This document shows, piece by piece, positions 62,216 through 64,000 of a stretch of DNA of 64,000 nt. The stretch lies in assembly GCF_003002815.1 (NCBI RefSeq), contig NZ_PVTF01000003.1, positions 124,001 to 188,000 on the forward strand. The letters run 5' to 3'. The DNA is from Umezawaea tangerina. Its GTDB lineage: Bacteria; Actinomycetota; Actinomycetes; Mycobacteriales; Pseudonocardiaceae. Every line of letters starts with the position of its first letter. Position 1 is the stretch's first letter. Both the position numbers and the translations under genes were made by a program. The notes under the pieces are model-generated. The model was given only the letters and a program-made list of their open reading frames with translations. It was not told the DNA's origin and did no database searches.

Positions 62216-62369
62216 GCCGAGCTAGTGTCGGCCTCCCCGGTGGCCGTCACGCGTCCAGCAGGTGACGCGGCGAGGATGACCTGGTCAACGCTGTCCGCGT
62301 AGGCAGACGTTCGGCGGGCGTTCCACGGCGTGTCACGCCGCCGTGGTGTTGACCCGCCACGGTGTGCCC

Positions 62370-63470
62370 GTGCGCGTCGCGATCGTGACCGAGAGCTTCC
62401 TGCCCAGGGTGAACGGGGTCACCAACTCCGTCCTCCGCGTCCTCGAGAACCTGCCCGGCCCGGCGTTGGTGATCGCGCCGGGGGCGGGCGACGACAGCTA
62501 CCGGGGCACCCCGGTCGTGCGGGTGCCCGCGGTGGACCTGCCGAGGGTCAGCTCGCTGCCGGTGGGCGTGCCGACCAGGAAGGTGCTGACCGCGCTGGCC
62601 GACTTCCGCCCCGACGTGGTGCACCTGGCGTCGCCGTTCGTGCTGGGCGCCAGGGGGCTCCAGGCGGCGCGGCGGCTCGGGCTGCCGACGGTCGCGGTCT
62701 ACCAGACCGACGTGGCCGGGTTCGCGGGCAGCTACGGCCTCGGCCTGACCGCGCGGGCGGCGTGGCGGTGGACGAAGCGGCTGCACTCGATGGCGGACCG
62801 CACGCTGGCGCCGTCGACCTGGGCGGTGCGGGCGCTGGAGGAGCACGGGGTGCCGCGGGTGCACCGCTGGGGGCGCGGGGTGGACGTGGACCTGTTCCGC
62901 CCGGACCGCCGCGACCACGCGCTGCGCCGGGAGCTCGCGCCGGGCGGCGAGCTGCTGGTCGGGTACGTGGGCAGGCTGTCGCCGGAGAAGCAGGTGGCCA
63001 GGCTCGCGGCGCTCAACGGCGTGCCGGGCGTGCGGGTGGTCGTCGTGGGCGGCGGACCCGACGAGCCCCTGCTGCGCAAGGAGCTGCCGGACGCGGTGTT
63101 CCTCGGCTTCCGCACCGGGGTCGAGCTGGCCGCGGCGTACGCGAGCCTGGACGTGTTCGTCCACACCGGACCGCACGAGACGTTCTGCCAGGCCGTGCAG
63201 GAGGCGCTGGCCAGCGGGCTCCCCGTGCTGGCGCCGGACGCGGGCGGCCCGCGCGACCTGGTCGAGCCGGGCCGCACCGGGTACCTGCTCTCCGACGACC
63301 CCGCCGAGCTGCGCGCGGGCGTTGAGGCGCTGCGGGACCCGTTGCGGCGCAAGCAGTTCGGCGAGAACGCCAGGGCGGCCGTCCGGCACCGCACGTGGCC
63401 GCGGCTGTGCGCCGAGCTGGTCGACCACTACGCCGCCGTCCAGCACCTCGACCAGCGCCGGGCGGCCTGA
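62370..63470 (+). CDS. GT4 mannosyltransferase (MgtA-like, Rv0557)
   Basis: A 366-residue glycosyltransferase. GTG 62370 is chosen because RVAIVTESFLPRVNGVTNSVLRVLENL is the typical N-terminus; GTG 62343 would add 9 residues. Signatures: PDVVHLASPFVLGARGLQAARRLGLPTVAVYQTDVAGFA, RWGRGVDVDLFRP, VGYVGRLSPEKQVARL and HTGPHETFCQAVQEALASGLPVLAPDAGGPRDLV (E-x7-E type). Mycobacterial homologues transfer mannose from GDP-mannose. The next gene overlaps its stop. Confidence 0.9.
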   Translation: MRVAIVTESFLPRVNGVTNSVLRVLENLPGPALVIAPGAGDDSYRGTPVVRVPAVDLPRVSSLPVGVPTRKVLTALADFRPDVVHLASPFVLGARGLQAARRLGLPTVAVYQTDVAGFAGSYGLGLTARAAWRWTKRLHSMADRTLAPSTWAVRALEEHGVPRVHRWGRGVDVDLFRPDRRDHALRRELAPGGELLVGYVGRLSPEKQVARLAALNGVPGVRVVVVGGGPDEPLLRKELPDAVFLGFRTGVELAAAYASLDVFVHTGPHETFCQAVQEALASGLPVLAPDAGGPRDLVEPGRTGYLLSDDPAELRAGVEALRDPLRRKQFGENARAAVRHRTWPRLCAELVDHYAAVQHLDQRRAA

Positions 63471-64000
63471 TGCGGATCGTCCAGCTGGCCAACTTCTACG
63501 GCCCGCGCTCCGGCGGCCTGCGCACGGCCCTGCACCACCTCGGCGGCGGCTACGCGGCGCGCGGCCACGAGGTCGTGCTGGTCGTCCCCGGCCCGCGCGC
63601 CGCCGACGAGCGCCTGGCAGGCGGGGTCCGCCGCGTCACGCTGCCCGCCCCGCGCATCCCCGGCACCGGCGGGTACCGCGCGGTCGACCCGTGGCGCGTC
63701 CGGGCCCTGCTCGACGTCCTGCGCCCGGACCGGCTGGAGGTCTCCGACCGCCTCACCCTGCGCGGCATGGGGCACTGGGCCCGGCGCCGCGGGGTGCCCA
63801 GCGTGGTGATCCCGCACGAGCGCCTCGACCGGCTGCTGGAGCAGTTCCTGCTGCCCACCGGTCTGGCCGAGCGCGCGGCGGACTGGGCCAACGCCCGGAT
63901 GGCGGCCGCCTACGACACCGTCGTGTGCACCACGGAGTTCGCCAGGCTGGAGTTCGACCGGATCGGCGCCCGCAACGTCGCCAGGGTCCCGCTGGGCGTC
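63470..64000 (+). CDS. glycosyltransferase, N-terminal part (cut by window end)
   Basis: ATG 63470 overlaps the preceding stop (TGATG), and the frame is open for 177 codons to the window edge. It begins RIVQLANFYGPRSGGLRTALHHLGGGYAARGHEVVLVVPG, a GT4 N-terminal domain, continuing with PDRLEVSDRLTLRGMGHWARRRG and VVCTTEFARLEFDRIG. The donor-binding domain lies outside the window. Coupled with the MgtA-like gene, it probably acts in a cell-envelope lipid or polysaccharide route. Confidence 0.88.
   Translation, partial: MRIVQLANFYGPRSGGLRTALHHLGGGYAARGHEVVLVVPGPRAADERLAGGVRRVTLPAPRIPGTGGYRAVDPWRVRALLDVLRPDRLEVSDRLTLRGMGHWARRRGVPSVVIPHERLDRLLEQFLLPTGLAERAADWANARMAAAYDTVVCTTEFARLEFDRIGARNVARVPLGV

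Overview
The window is one contiguous piece of a very GC-rich actinobacterial chromosome. GTG starts are frequent and genes are often joined by 1-4 base overlaps (ATGA, GTGA, TGATG). Gene order from the Ppx/GppA end through proC, bS22, glutaredoxin, hemACDB, hemL, the ccd/res/ccs cytochrome c genes, a ParA-like gene and on to menA-menE-menB-menD follows the Mycobacterium tuberculosis Rv0496-Rv0557 region as I recall it. Homologues of BldN and BldC, a DUF397 protein and two WhiJ-like DUF5753 regulators point to a differentiating, spore- or hypha-forming actinomycete. Pseudonocardiales (Saccharothrix/Actinosynnema/Lentzea-like) is my best inference. No rRNA, tRNA, CRISPR array, insertion sequence or prophage was seen.

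Layout. 1-8.0 kb: tail of a Ppx/GppA phosphatase, a proline-rich membrane protein, a TIM-barrel isomerase, proline dehydrogenase, a thioesterase, proC, a small HTH protein, the 33-residue ribosomal protein bS22, an epimerase and a PlsC-like acyltransferase. 8.0-10.7 kb: a TetR regulator divergent from an alpha/beta hydrolase and a quinone oxidoreductase, with three copies of a GGAAACAGATCTGT operator between them. 10.7-13.6 kb (minus): HAD-IB phosphatase, DUF5667 membrane protein and a BldN-type ECF sigma factor. 13.7-18.0 kb: acyl-CoA synthetase, glutaredoxin, molybdopterin oxidoreductase and fasciclin lipoprotein. 18.2-24.2 kb: rex-hemA-hemC-hemD-hemB behind a near-consensus Rex operator. 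24.2-28.5 kb: six related small multi-pass membrane proteins and two others. 28.5-31.1 kb: hemL, a histidine phosphatase and a TlpA-like thioredoxin lipoprotein.

31.1-32.5 kb interrupts the cytochrome c maturation block with a non-coding array of small hairpins and a secreted M64 metallopeptidase. The block resumes with ccdA-resB-ccsB (32.7-36.0 kb). 36.1-40.8 kb: a ParA/MinD-like ATPase with a perfect decapeptide-repeat N-terminus, BldC, an Lrp/AsnC regulator, and an unusual cassette of small membrane protein, ECF-like sigma factor and membrane-anchored OmpA-like protein. 40.8-49.0 kb: ADP-ribosylglycohydrolase, a cysteine-synthase-fold PLP enzyme, and menaquinone genes menA, menE, menB and menD. 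49.1-55.7 kb: secreted M1 peptidase, secreted alpha/beta hydrolase, DUF397/WhiJ-like regulators, isochorismate synthase. 55.7-59.4 kb: a tight paaABCDE operon for phenylacetyl-CoA epoxidase. 59.4-64 kb: a tandem pair of paralogous membrane proteins, a DUF3800-like protein, inositol monophosphatase and two GT4 glycosyltransferases, the last cut by the window end.

Respiratory themes dominate: heme, menaquinone and cytochrome c assembly are clustered, and the redox sensor Rex heads the heme operon. The most intriguing non-routine signals are the hairpin array at 31.19-31.48 kb, the paired alternative hairpins and minigene before hemA, a possible pseudoknot before hemB, the sigma/OmpA cassette, the tandem membrane-protein family, and the triple TetR operator.
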